From the NCBI GenBank assembly GCA_026394265.1, contig JAPKYO010000012.1, forward strand, positions 1 to 64,000: a DNA stretch of 64,000 nucleotides. The letters are read 5' to 3'. Numbering within the stretch: the first letter of the stretch is position 1; every line of letters starts with the position of its first letter. The notes under the pieces were generated by a model that did not search any database, was not told where the DNA came from, and saw only the letters and a list, made by a program, of their open reading frames with translations. Both the position numbers and the translations under genes were made by a program. Positions 15,759-22,293 of this stretch are shown here, piece by piece. This stretch comes from Candidatus Bathyarchaeota archaeon. GTDB taxonomy: Archaea; Thermoproteota; Bathyarchaeia; TCS64.

Positions 15759-16411
15759 TAGTCACTGCCTCCTCTAAGGTAGCCGCGCTCGATACCCATC
15801 AGCGTCCTCACCGCGAGGGCGATGGCTCCCAGCGCTGCACCGATAGTTACGGCCCTGTTCGTCGCCATGTTGGGGACGTCGTAGATCCACTGGCCGATCG
15901 TCCTGAAGCCAGGCCACGTCGCCGTGAAAATAGGCGCGTTGTACATGACCATGGCTAGACCGGCTAGAAGGACTATGGTTGCCTCTATGTTCTTAGCCCT
16001 GAATGAGCGGTAGGCGGCCGAGGTGATGAAGAAGGCGATGAGTCCATACATCGTGCCCGAGAGGGGCGTCTGAGCATACGTGAACAACCAGTTGTACACA
16101 GCGTTCGTCGTACCGAGGCCGATCTCGGCTATGGGTAGTCCCGCGATGGTCATGACTACCGTGAACAAGAGTACGATGACGCTGAAGTACCAACCCTTGG
16201 ACCTCTTCTGAACCGTCTTACCGTGGACCTGCATCAGGCTTAGAGGCCCGATGAAGGTAGCCCACGCGACGATGAGAAGGACCCAAAGGTTGACCGTGTT
16301 CGCAGCGTCGTTCAGCGGTGTGTAGTCAACGTAGTATGGTATGACCTGGAGTAGGGTTGCTACGATGGTCAGGAAGATGGGTATCTCGATTCTTCTAAGT
16401 ACGTTACTCAT
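15758..16411 (-). CDS. polytopic membrane protein of unknown function (operon gene 2)
   Basis: 217 residues with about six membrane helices: 11-28, 38-62, 74-95, 118-133, 142-158 and 187-205. The loop after TM2 is basic (HGKTVQKRSKG), suggesting it is cytoplasmic. No family recognised. It lies four bases after operon gene 1 and its stop overlaps the start of gene 3. Together with gene 4 it would form the membrane core of a complex. Confidence 0.75.
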   Translation of the reverse strand: MSNVLRRIEIPIFLTIVATLLQVIPYYVDYTPLNDAANTVNLWVLLIVAWATFIGPLSLMQVHGKTVQKRSKGWYFSVIVLLFTVVMTIAGLPIAEIGLGTTNAVYNWLFTYAQTPLSGTMYGLIAFFITSAAYRSFRAKNIEATIVLLAGLAMVMYNAPIFTATWPGFRTIGQWIYDVPNMATNRAVTIGAALGAIALAVRTLMGIERGYLRGGSD

Positions 16412-16415
16412 AGTA

Positions 16416-17210
16416 TCACCACGACATTACCGTTAGGAGCGGGTTTCCGGCGACTGTCAAAGCCGTCGTTAACAGTGCTCCTAAGATGCCGAGTATGACG
16501 GCGAGCATCCTGCCGAAGTCCTGGCCCGCGAGGCTCGCGATGAGCGGCGCCTCGTTTGTCAGGTAGGCTCCGGCGGCGTAGATCTCCTCGCCGATGAGGC
16601 AGTAGTCTGTAGAGACGAGGAAGAAGGGTATCTGGCTGGTCTGGGCCGTGCCCGAGATCTGCATGGCGCCGACGCGGCTGCCGGTCTCGGCTAGCTGCAT
16701 CGACTCCGCCCAGTAGGCGCCGATCATGATGTTGGCGCCCGGTTTCTCCCTCATGAGTAGGCCGATGTAGTTGCTTGAGAATCCGAATTGTTCGGTGCTA
16801 AGGAAGACAATATCGCTCTGTTGGAACTCCTCTCCCTTCCCCGCCATCTTGTAGGCGGTCTCGACGACATCAGCCGCGATGGGCCACACCTCCGGTTGGC
16901 GTACCGGAACGATGAGACGTGTGCCGACTTCAGCACACTTCTTGGCCACATAGCTGAGGACGCTGAGACCGGCGATGGTCTGTGGTCCGGTTGTTGAATC
17001 CCTGAGGTTGGCGATGCCGTGGCTGGCTACGACGGGGCGACCCATCTCGACGGCTCGGCCTATCGCCTCGTCCATGGCGTCTATGCCGGGTATCCGTCGG
17101 ACCTTGGGAACCTTGCCCCCTTGAGCCCGCTTGATGAAGTATGCAACTGCTATCATTATCGCTAGCAGGCAGACAAGTCCGAAGATTCTATTCGCTATCA
17201 GAATTGCCAA
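16416..17210 (-). CDS. membrane-anchored alpha/beta protein, DUF6754-like (operon gene 1)
   Basis: 264 residues from TTG 17210, preceded by GGAGG ten bases upstream and a TATA-like TTATATA at 17254-17260. N-terminal helix at 5-24, soluble alpha/beta domain, C-terminal helix pair at about 235-262. The domain reads GRPVVASHGIANLRDSTTGPQTIAGLSVLSYVAKKCAEVGTRLIVPV, then SDIVFLSTEQFGFSSNYIGLL and GANIMIGAYWAESMQLAETG. I associate this pattern with the uncharacterised DUF6754 family, from memory. The large Ser/Thr/Gly-rich loop after the first strand could bind a ligand. Head of the operon. Confidence 0.7.
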   Translation of the reverse strand: MAILIANRIFGLVCLLAIMIAVAYFIKRAQGGKVPKVRRIPGIDAMDEAIGRAVEMGRPVVASHGIANLRDSTTGPQTIAGLSVLSYVAKKCAEVGTRLIVPVRQPEVWPIAADVVETAYKMAGKGEEFQQSDIVFLSTEQFGFSSNYIGLLMREKPGANIMIGAYWAESMQLAETGSRVGAMQISGTAQTSQIPFFLVSTDYCLIGEEIYAAGAYLTNEAPLIASLAGQDFGRMLAVILGILGALLTTALTVAGNPLLTVMSW

Positions 17211-17253
17211 TCATTAGCCTCCGTTTAGGCAAAAGTAAATCAGCTTCAAATCG

Positions 17254-17260
17254 TATATAA
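17254..17260 (-). promoter_or_regulatory. TATA box of the four-gene membrane operon
   Basis: TTATATA on the minus strand about 44 bases before the TTG start, inside a 195-base AT-rich intergenic region (17211-17405). The spacing leaves a short leader with a GGAGG ribosome site. I see no other feature in that region except the hairpin at 17366-17385. Confidence 0.5.
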
Positions 17261-17365
17261 GATTTAATTTGATGAAAGTTAAATAAATACTATAATTGTG
17301 GGACAAAAGCGATTCTTTTCATACAAATATTATTACTGGCTACATTTTATAAATTGTAACAGCTA

Positions 17366-17385
17366 GGACGGAAAAATTGCCGTCC
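17366..17385 (-). terminator. hairpin after the 102-residue protein gene
   Basis: GGACGG/CCGTCC six-pair stem with an eight-base A/T loop, 20 bases after the stop of the small membrane protein. It separates that gene from the following operon. Confidence 0.35.
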
Positions 17386-17405
17386 GCCGCGTTTAGAACG
17401 TTTTC

Positions 17406-17714
17406 TCACTTGGGACGTTCGTCTTTCTCTTGCTTCGCCCGCGCGAGTCTCCTCTTCATAGCCTCCTCGTAGTACTCTACCTCGTTGTCCCAGAGCCCCC
17501 TCGGTCCCTCCCGGGGTCTGTCGGAGTGTTCGCGGATGCCCATCCCCCATGAACCCATGAATCTGTAGTTTGGAAGCTCCTCTATAGACTTAGGTTTGTA
17601 GTTTGCCGCGTCTATGTCCTCCAAGCCTCGGGGCTTCAAGAGTGCCCATAGTCCACCTGCCATTAGTATCGTCCCGAATACCGTGAGGAACAAGATGGCG
17701 TTGTTGATGTCCAA
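17406..17714 (-). CDS. small single-helix membrane protein of unknown function
   Basis: 102 residues from TTG 17714. One helix at about 5-26 (AILFLTVFGTILMAGGLWALL), then a charged cytoplasmic or external tail with KPKSIEELPNYRFMGSWGMGIREHSD and a C-terminal basic helix EEAMKRRLARAKQEKDERPK. It follows the AOR gene by 49 bases in the same direction and may be cotranscribed with it; it also precedes the four-gene membrane operon on the same strand. It could anchor either. No family recognised. Confidence 0.6.
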   Translation of the reverse strand: MDINNAILFLTVFGTILMAGGLWALLKPRGLEDIDAANYKPKSIEELPNYRFMGSWGMGIREHSDRPREGPRGLWDNEVEYYEEAMKRRLARAKQEKDERPK

Positions 17715-17763
17715 CTTCAGTTGACACTATCCGTTATGGGTGATAAAAGGGTGGCGCAGGGGG

Positions 17764-19599
17764 CTACTTCAGCTTGACGACCTTGTTGAGCGCCTCGGCC
17801 TCTTTCCCCAGGCCGAGCTTGTTCATCGTCGCCTTCGTGGGGATGCCGCGGTTGTCCCAGCCACGCTTCTCATAGTAGTAGCCGAGGAGGGCGTCGTACT
17901 TTGCCTTGTCGAGCTTCTTCCCAGCGAGGGGCCCCTCGGTCAGCGGCTCCTTGAACCAGCGCTCCGGCGGGTAGTCCATCTCGCGGTCCCACTTGCCGGC
18001 GAATTCGCGTACCCAGAAGGCGCGTATGAGGGCGTAGACCCTGTCCCCGAGAGCCCACATGTCGTCCAGGCTCCACTTGAGTCCCGTCGCCGCCTCCATG
18101 TACTTGGGGTAGTGGTCGACCTCGAAGCCCAGCTCTATCCAGGGGAACCTGCAGGCGACGAGGCACTCGAACATGCCGCCGCGTATGCGCTGGAACTCGA
18201 TGACCTTGTCCGCCTTGGCCGGGCCGTATTCCTCCCGTGTGCCGCTGCTTATCTCCCAGCTTATCACCCAGGCGTCCTTGTGGTGGGCGCCGATGGGGCT
18301 GGTGCCGAAGCTGAGGCTCATGCCCGGGCAGAGGTGGCAGTCGTATGCGCTGCACTCCAGGCCCTTGACTTGCATGGCGAAGTCCATCGAGTCCCCGCCG
18401 ATCTTCTCGGCGGCGGCCTTCGTGCCCATGCCGAAGAGTGCGCCGTGGCCGCGCATGTACGCTATGTCCTCGATGAGCTTCTGGGAGCCCTCGAAGTCGC
18501 CCCAGTCGAGCTTTAGGCCCTTCACCAGCTTCTTCTCGCTGCACTCCATGGCGAAGCCGAGGGCGCTGCCCGCGCTGATCGTGTCGAGTCCCAGCATGTC
18601 GCACATCCTGTTTAGGCGGCCCACCTGCTTGAGGTCGCCGACGCCGATGTTGCTGCCGAGCATGACGACGTTCTCGTAGTCGAGTTCAGACTCCTCCCCG
18701 TTTGTGTCGAGGATGACGTTTCCGCAGATCATGTTGCAGTTGGGGCAGCCACGCTGTTTGACGGTGGTTGCCTCCATGGTGTTGCCGTCGATCTCCTTGC
18801 TGTGGTCGAAGACGCCCTCCCTGAAGTTGCGGGTGGGGAGGGTCGAGGCGGCCTGGCACCACTCGACTGTGGCCATGGTGCCCTGGGCCTTCCAGTGCTT
18901 GTAGTTGGGTCTCTTGAGGATGTCTTGGAAGTCTTCTCTGCCCATCTTCTTCAGGGCGTCCATGTCGGCGACGGGTATCTCGCCCGTGCCCTTGATTATG
19001 ACTGCCTTGAGGTTCTTGCTGCCCATGACGGCGCCCATCCCGGGGCGGCCGCCTGAGCGTCCCTCCTGGGAGACGACTGTGGAGAAGCGGCTGAGGTTCT
19101 CGCCGCTCTGGCCGATTGTGAGGACGCCGGTTGTCGCGCCGTGCTCCTTCTTCAGTCTCTTCTCGGTCTCGTAGCTGTCGAGGCCCCAGAGGTCGGCGGC
19201 GCTCTTGAACTCGACCTGGTCGTCGTTTATCCAGAGGTAGGTGGGCTTCTTCGCCTTGCCGGTGAATACTATGCCGTCGAGGCCGGCCTTCCTCATGTTG
19301 GGGGAGGCCATCGTGCCGAGGTTGCCGTCTCCGTAGCCGCCCGTGAGGGGGCTCTTTGCGGCGACCACCATCTTGCCGCTGTTGACCGCTGGGAGCCCCG
19401 CGTAGAGGCCGCCGGCGAATATGAGGATGTTATCGGGGCCGAGGGGGTCCGTCCCCGGCTTCAACTCGTCCCAGAGTATCTTCACGGCGAGGCCGCGGCC
19501 GCCTATGAACTTCTTGGCGAGCTCTTCCGAGTATTCAGTATGGACCGCCTTTCCCTTTGTGAGGTCGACTCTGAGGAGGCGTCCCGTCCATCCCTTCAA
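17764..19599 (-). CDS. aldehyde:ferredoxin oxidoreductase family protein (divergent)
   Basis: 611 residues, usual AOR length, from TTG 19599. Domain 1 (residues 1-210) has GWTGRLLRVDLTKGK, FIGGRGLAVKILW and KSPLTGGYGDGN, which bind the tungstopterin. The cluster motif CPNCNMIC is near 285. The second pterin segment, normally AYDPRG-like, reads AYDCHLCPGMSLSFGTSPIGAHH near 415, replacing Pro-Arg and adding two Cys. A further Cys motif, ECLVACRFPW, follows. The enzyme family oxidises aldehydes to acids with ferredoxin; substrate is unknown. Unlike the two AORs at 22-27 kb it has no ferredoxin partner gene. It is followed by the 102-residue membrane protein. Confidence 0.9.
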   Translation of the reverse strand: MKGWTGRLLRVDLTKGKAVHTEYSEELAKKFIGGRGLAVKILWDELKPGTDPLGPDNILIFAGGLYAGLPAVNSGKMVVAAKSPLTGGYGDGNLGTMASPNMRKAGLDGIVFTGKAKKPTYLWINDDQVEFKSAADLWGLDSYETEKRLKKEHGATTGVLTIGQSGENLSRFSTVVSQEGRSGGRPGMGAVMGSKNLKAVIIKGTGEIPVADMDALKKMGREDFQDILKRPNYKHWKAQGTMATVEWCQAASTLPTRNFREGVFDHSKEIDGNTMEATTVKQRGCPNCNMICGNVILDTNGEESELDYENVVMLGSNIGVGDLKQVGRLNRMCDMLGLDTISAGSALGFAMECSEKKLVKGLKLDWGDFEGSQKLIEDIAYMRGHGALFGMGTKAAAEKIGGDSMDFAMQVKGLECSAYDCHLCPGMSLSFGTSPIGAHHKDAWVISWEISSGTREEYGPAKADKVIEFQRIRGGMFECLVACRFPWIELGFEVDHYPKYMEAATGLKWSLDDMWALGDRVYALIRAFWVREFAGKWDREMDYPPERWFKEPLTEGPLAGKKLDKAKYDALLGYYYEKRGWDNRGIPTKATMNKLGLGKEAEALNKVVKLK

Positions 19600-19745
19600 G
19601 GAATATACACCTGCTAACTGTAAAGGGTAAAGATTGATAAGGGTTGCACCCGCGAGATGCTCCTAAATACATATCGAATTTAGTGGAAGTAACCGATATA
19701 GATTAACTGTATAAAGATGGTGGTGTCTCAACCTTCAGTATTAGA

Positions 19746-19755
19746 GCTTATATGG
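19746..19755 (+). promoter_or_regulatory. TATA box for the RidA-like gene
   Basis: GCTTATATGG about 30 bases before the ATG at 19785, so a leaderless transcript is likely. Confidence 0.5.
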
Positions 19756-19784
19756 TCACCCGAGTAGAGCCTTTGTGATAAGCT

Positions 19785-20267
19785 ATGAAAATAGAAGCCA
19801 GATTGAGGGAGCTCAACATCAGTCTCCCCGAGCCAACTAAGGCTCCGCCGACGTTCAGGCAGACCTTCCCATTCGTTAGGGTCCACGGGGACAGGGCGTA
19901 TGTCTCTGGGCACGGGCCGACGAACCCCGACGGCTCTATCGCGAAGTTCTCCGGGAAGGTGGGCGCAGGCGTCACCCAGGATGAAGCCTATAAGGCGGCG
20001 CGCCTCACCGGTCTCGCGATACTCGCGGACCTCAAGCAGGAGCTCGGCGACCTCGACAGGGTGGAGAAGTGGCTCAGGGTCTTCGGCATGGTCAACACGG
20101 CCCCCGGCTTCACGAATATGCCCGCGGTGATCAACGGGTTCAGCGACCTGATAATTGAGGTCTGGGGGAAGGAGGCTGGCAGGCACGCGAGGTCCGCCGT
20201 CGGGTTGGCGGAGCTCCCCTTCGGCATACCCGTCGAGATAGAGGCCGAGGTACTGGTCCGGCCCTAG
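19785..20267 (+). CDS. RidA/YjgF-type protein
   Basis: 160 residues, typical of the longer YjgF/YER057c/UK114 subgroup. Seen: FVRVHGDRAYVSGHGPTNPDGS near 27-48, KVGAGVTQDEAYKAARLTGLAILADL near 55-80, and the C-terminal RSAVGLAELPFGIPVEIEAEV, where the conserved Arg and Glu of imine-deaminase RidA proteins would lie. These trimers hydrolyse reactive enamines or imines formed during amino acid metabolism, or act in specific pathways. The end overlaps the convergent MoaD/ThiS gene by four bases. Confidence 0.85.
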   Translation: MKIEARLRELNISLPEPTKAPPTFRQTFPFVRVHGDRAYVSGHGPTNPDGSIAKFSGKVGAGVTQDEAYKAARLTGLAILADLKQELGDLDRVEKWLRVFGMVNTAPGFTNMPAVINGFSDLIIEVWGKEAGRHARSAVGLAELPFGIPVEIEAEVLVRP

Positions 20268-20539
20268 CCGCCCGCCGTCGGCTGCATGACGACGACCTCG
20301 TCACCGTCCTTCAGCTTCGTCCCGGGGCCGTCGATCATGTCTATGTTCTTGCCGTTGACGAGGATGGCGAGGTCCTTGCCGCCCACTCGGAACTCGCCGA
20401 GGTAGCCTTGGCGCTGCCCGGACTTCTCGCCGACTACGGTGGTCACAGTGGATACCGTTGCGCCGGTGGGGGCATCGACCTCGTGTCTCTTGCCGATGAT
20501 CTGGCTGATGTCCCCGAAGACGCGTACCGTGATCTTCAT
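20264..20539 (-). CDS. MoaD/ThiS-type ubiquitin-like sulfur carrier
   Basis: 91 residues from ATG 20539; the frame is open further upstream but only through the hairpin repeat. Beta-grasp pattern: MKITVRVFGDISQIIGKRHEV, LAILVNGKNI, LKDGDEVVVMQPTAGG. The C-terminal Gly-Gly is the site adenylated and thiocarboxylated in MoaD and related carriers. Three tungstopterin-dependent AORs within 7 kb make a role in pterin cofactor sulfuration attractive, though tRNA or thiamine sulfuration and protein tagging (SAMP-like) are possible. No MoaE or MoeB in this window. Confidence 0.88.
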   Translation of the reverse strand: MKITVRVFGDISQIIGKRHEVDAPTGATVSTVTTVVGEKSGQRQGYLGEFRVGGKDLAILVNGKNIDMIDGPGTKLKDGDEVVVMQPTAGG

Positions 20540-20931
20540 CGATACAACCCCGTCGGCGGCGGAAAATAAGGATTGAGTGGGGGGGTCTCTGCGTCTGCTC
20601 GTGGGTGGTGTGCGTGTATGTGGTTCCCCGTTTCCTCCTCCGCCGCCGTCGCGTTTCCTCGTTTTTGGGGTTGTTTTGTGGTTTGGGTCCTTTTTTTGGG
20701 TCTGTTGGCGGCGGAGGTGCGGCGGAGGATCGGTTGAGTTTCGCCGGTGTATCTTCTTTTTCCCTCGATTGAGGCTGATTTCGTCCTCTTCAGGGTTGGT
20801 TACGGCGTCTTTGCATTCCTTTATTCGGTGCACAAGGAGGATGGGCGGGAGGAACATGTCGCTGACGAGTCCGTTACGCCTAGGCGGTGGGTTGTTCTCC
20901 CTTTTTATCGCCCGGTGTCACAGTGTCTGTC
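20540..20931. other. gene-free region holding hairpin repeat copy 2
   Basis: 392 bases between the MoaD/ThiS start and the SpoIIM-like start (divergent). The left part carries the 81-base repeat and its A/C-rich minus-strand flank. The right part (20740-20931) holds no supported gene; frames here merely extend the SpoIIM-like gene or run in its shadow. A TATA-like CTTTTTATCG lies at about 20900-20909. Confidence 0.5.
20637..20717 (-). repeat. 81-base hairpin repeat with T-free loop, copy 2
   Basis: Read on the minus strand: CCTCCGCCGCC (20717-20707), a 59-base loop without a single T, and GGCGGCGGAGG (20647-20637). Length, arms, the opening AACAGACCCA and the closing AAACGCGAC of the loop equal copy 1; the middle of the loop differs in order but keeps the A/C composition. 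The downstream flank (AGGAAACG then A/C-rich) is also shared for about 30 bases. It stands upstream of the MoaD/ThiS gene, with about 98 bases between. Confidence 0.75.
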
Positions 20932-21537
20932 ATGGCTGGCCTTTGGGGTATCCCGCGTGCGCTCGGACGCGCTCGGAAGGCGATCATCTCAGTGGCCCTG
21001 CTCTACGCCCTATCGGTCACCGCTGGGGCGGTCATGGTTCAGGTGGGATACCAGCCCGCCCTCAGCTACAGGGATACCCTAGTTAACAGCGCGCGGGCCA
21101 CCGACCCCGTCTTCATGGCGCTGAACAGCGGCGACAGGCTGGGGGCGGCGCTGCTCGACTTCTACGGCAACCTCGTCCTCGGGGCGATACCTAACACGCT
21201 AGGGGGGCTCGGCGTCGTGTTCCCGTACCCACTCGTGGCCTTCAGGGGCTGGGTCGGCGGAATCGTATCCGTCAACGACGCCCACGTCAGTAGGCTCGCC
21301 ACCTTCGACGGCGGGGCCTACTACCTCATCACCCTCGTCCTCCAGCTCGTGCCATACTCGCTCTCTACGGGCGCGGGGGTCAACCTCGGCCTGCCGCTGT
21401 GGCGTAGGCAGCCCTACTACGAGGGCGAGAAATGGTTCGGGTTCTCGAAGGAGGCGGTCCTCGACCTGCTTAGAATCTACGCCGTCGTCGTACCTCTGTT
21501 CCTAGTGGCATCCCTCTGGGAGTTCCTAGCCGTATAG
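20932..21537 (+). CDS. SpoIIM/DUF95-like integral membrane protein
   Basis: 201 residues from ATG 20932, about 25 bases after a TATA-like box. Helices: about 15-38, 72-95 (ALLDFYGNLVLGAIPNTLGGLG), 135-155 and 180-200. The Asn-containing FYGNLVLGAIPNTLGG-like segment is the pattern of the stage II sporulation protein M (DUF95) family, which in archaea has no known role beyond membrane association. Another membrane family with this N motif cannot be excluded. Confidence 0.6.
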   Translation: MAGLWGIPRALGRARKAIISVALLYALSVTAGAVMVQVGYQPALSYRDTLVNSARATDPVFMALNSGDRLGAALLDFYGNLVLGAIPNTLGGLGVVFPYPLVAFRGWVGGIVSVNDAHVSRLATFDGGAYYLITLVLQLVPYSLSTGAGVNLGLPLWRRQPYYEGEKWFGFSKEAVLDLLRIYAVVVPLFLVASLWEFLAV

Positions 21538-21597
21538 AACGGCACCCGATTAAGATACCTTTATCAGCTATATATTTTGGATATATTATTGAGATAT

Positions 21598-21834
21598 ATG
21601 GAGGTCCAAGTCAACGTCAAATTGGACGAGAAGATCGTCAAGGAACTTGACAAGATGGTTGACAGCGGCTTCGTGGGTACGAAAAAGGAGGCCTTCGAAA
21701 AGGCTCTCGTCGGGCTAATCAAGGATTACAGGGCTGCTGAGTTCAGGGAGAGGATTGATAAGGTCAGGAGCGGTACGGCGAACTTCAGAAGCGTTACCGA
21801 TGAGGTCGTGAAGGGGCATGAGGAGGAGGGCTGA
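21598..21834 (+). CDS. VapB-like ribbon-helix-helix antitoxin
   Basis: 78 residues from ATG 21598, directly about 25 bases after TATATATTTT, so leaderless. N terminus MEVQVNVKLDEKIVKELDKMV is a ribbon-helix-helix DNA-binding strand and helix; KKEAFEKALVGLIKDYR is the second helix; the C-terminal tail FRSVTDEVVKGHEEE would block the toxin. The next gene is a PIN-domain toxin. The stop TGA is in the same frame as the toxin, three bases before its putative start codon. Confidence 0.82.
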   Translation: MEVQVNVKLDEKIVKELDKMVDSGFVGTKKEAFEKALVGLIKDYRAAEFRERIDKVRSGTANFRSVTDEVVKGHEEEG

Positions 21835-21837
21835 TCC

Positions 21838-22293
21838 ACGAAGAGGATCGCCGTCGACTCCTCGGTGGTCGTAAAGTGGTTTAAGGAGAGGGAGGAGTGG
21901 GAGAGGGAGGCCCTCGAACTCCGCGAAATGATCTTGTCATCCAAGATTCAGGCGGCCTGCTCGGAGCTTCTCCCCCTTGAGGTGTGCCGCGGGCTGGTAA
22001 GGGCAGGGTTCCCGGGGGAGAAGGTACGCGGAGCGTCATCAATCCTTAACGACATGGCAGACTCCGGTTTCATTGAGGCATCGCCGGTAAGCGGGATCCT
22101 GAAAGACTCGGAGGAGATAGTGATCGACCTGCACCTATACGCCATCGATGCGGTCACACTCGCGACATCATTTGCCCTGCAGCTCGACCTAGTAACCGAG
22201 GACAAGCACTTGCTAAAAGAGTCCGTAATAAAAACGGCTAGAAAGAAGGGAGTCAGCGTGCTGACTCTATCTGAGATGAGTTCGCAGCTTTAA
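21838..22293 (+). CDS. VapC-like PIN-domain ribonuclease toxin, non-canonical ACG start
   Basis: 151 residues if translation begins at ACG 21838, giving the normal PIN N terminus (x)KRIAVDSSVVVKWF with the first catalytic Asp. The first standard in-frame start, GTG at 21865, would delete that Asp. Other acidic residues: Glu in CSELLPLEVCRGL near 45, Asp in YAIDAVTLATS near 103 and TEDKHLL near 122. GAGGAGG lies about 11 bases before the ACG. So either a true ACG start, a T-to-C change in an ATG, or readthrough from the antitoxin TGA, which is in frame. VapC proteins cleave tRNA or rRNA. The gene converges with an AOR gene, overlapping by four bases. Confidence 0.8.
   Translation, partial: TKRIAVDSSVVVKWFKEREEWEREALELREMILSSKIQAACSELLPLEVCRGLVRAGFPGEKVRGASSILNDMADSGFIEASPVSGILKDSEEIVIDLHLYAIDAVTLATSFALQLDLVTEDKHLLKESVIKTARKKGVSVLTLSEMSSQL

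Noticed and set aside
14194..17714. Known energy-converting hydrogenase or Rnf complex
   Set aside because: No NiFe-binding Cys pairs, flavin sites, quinone-type subunits or Fe-S motifs in any of these proteins.
20540..20857. Upstream extension of the MoaD/ThiS frame across the hairpin repeat
   Set aside because: Translated repeat gives Arg/Gln/Thr/Pro low-complexity peptide; the same peptide appears at 8560-8720 only because the DNA is repeated.
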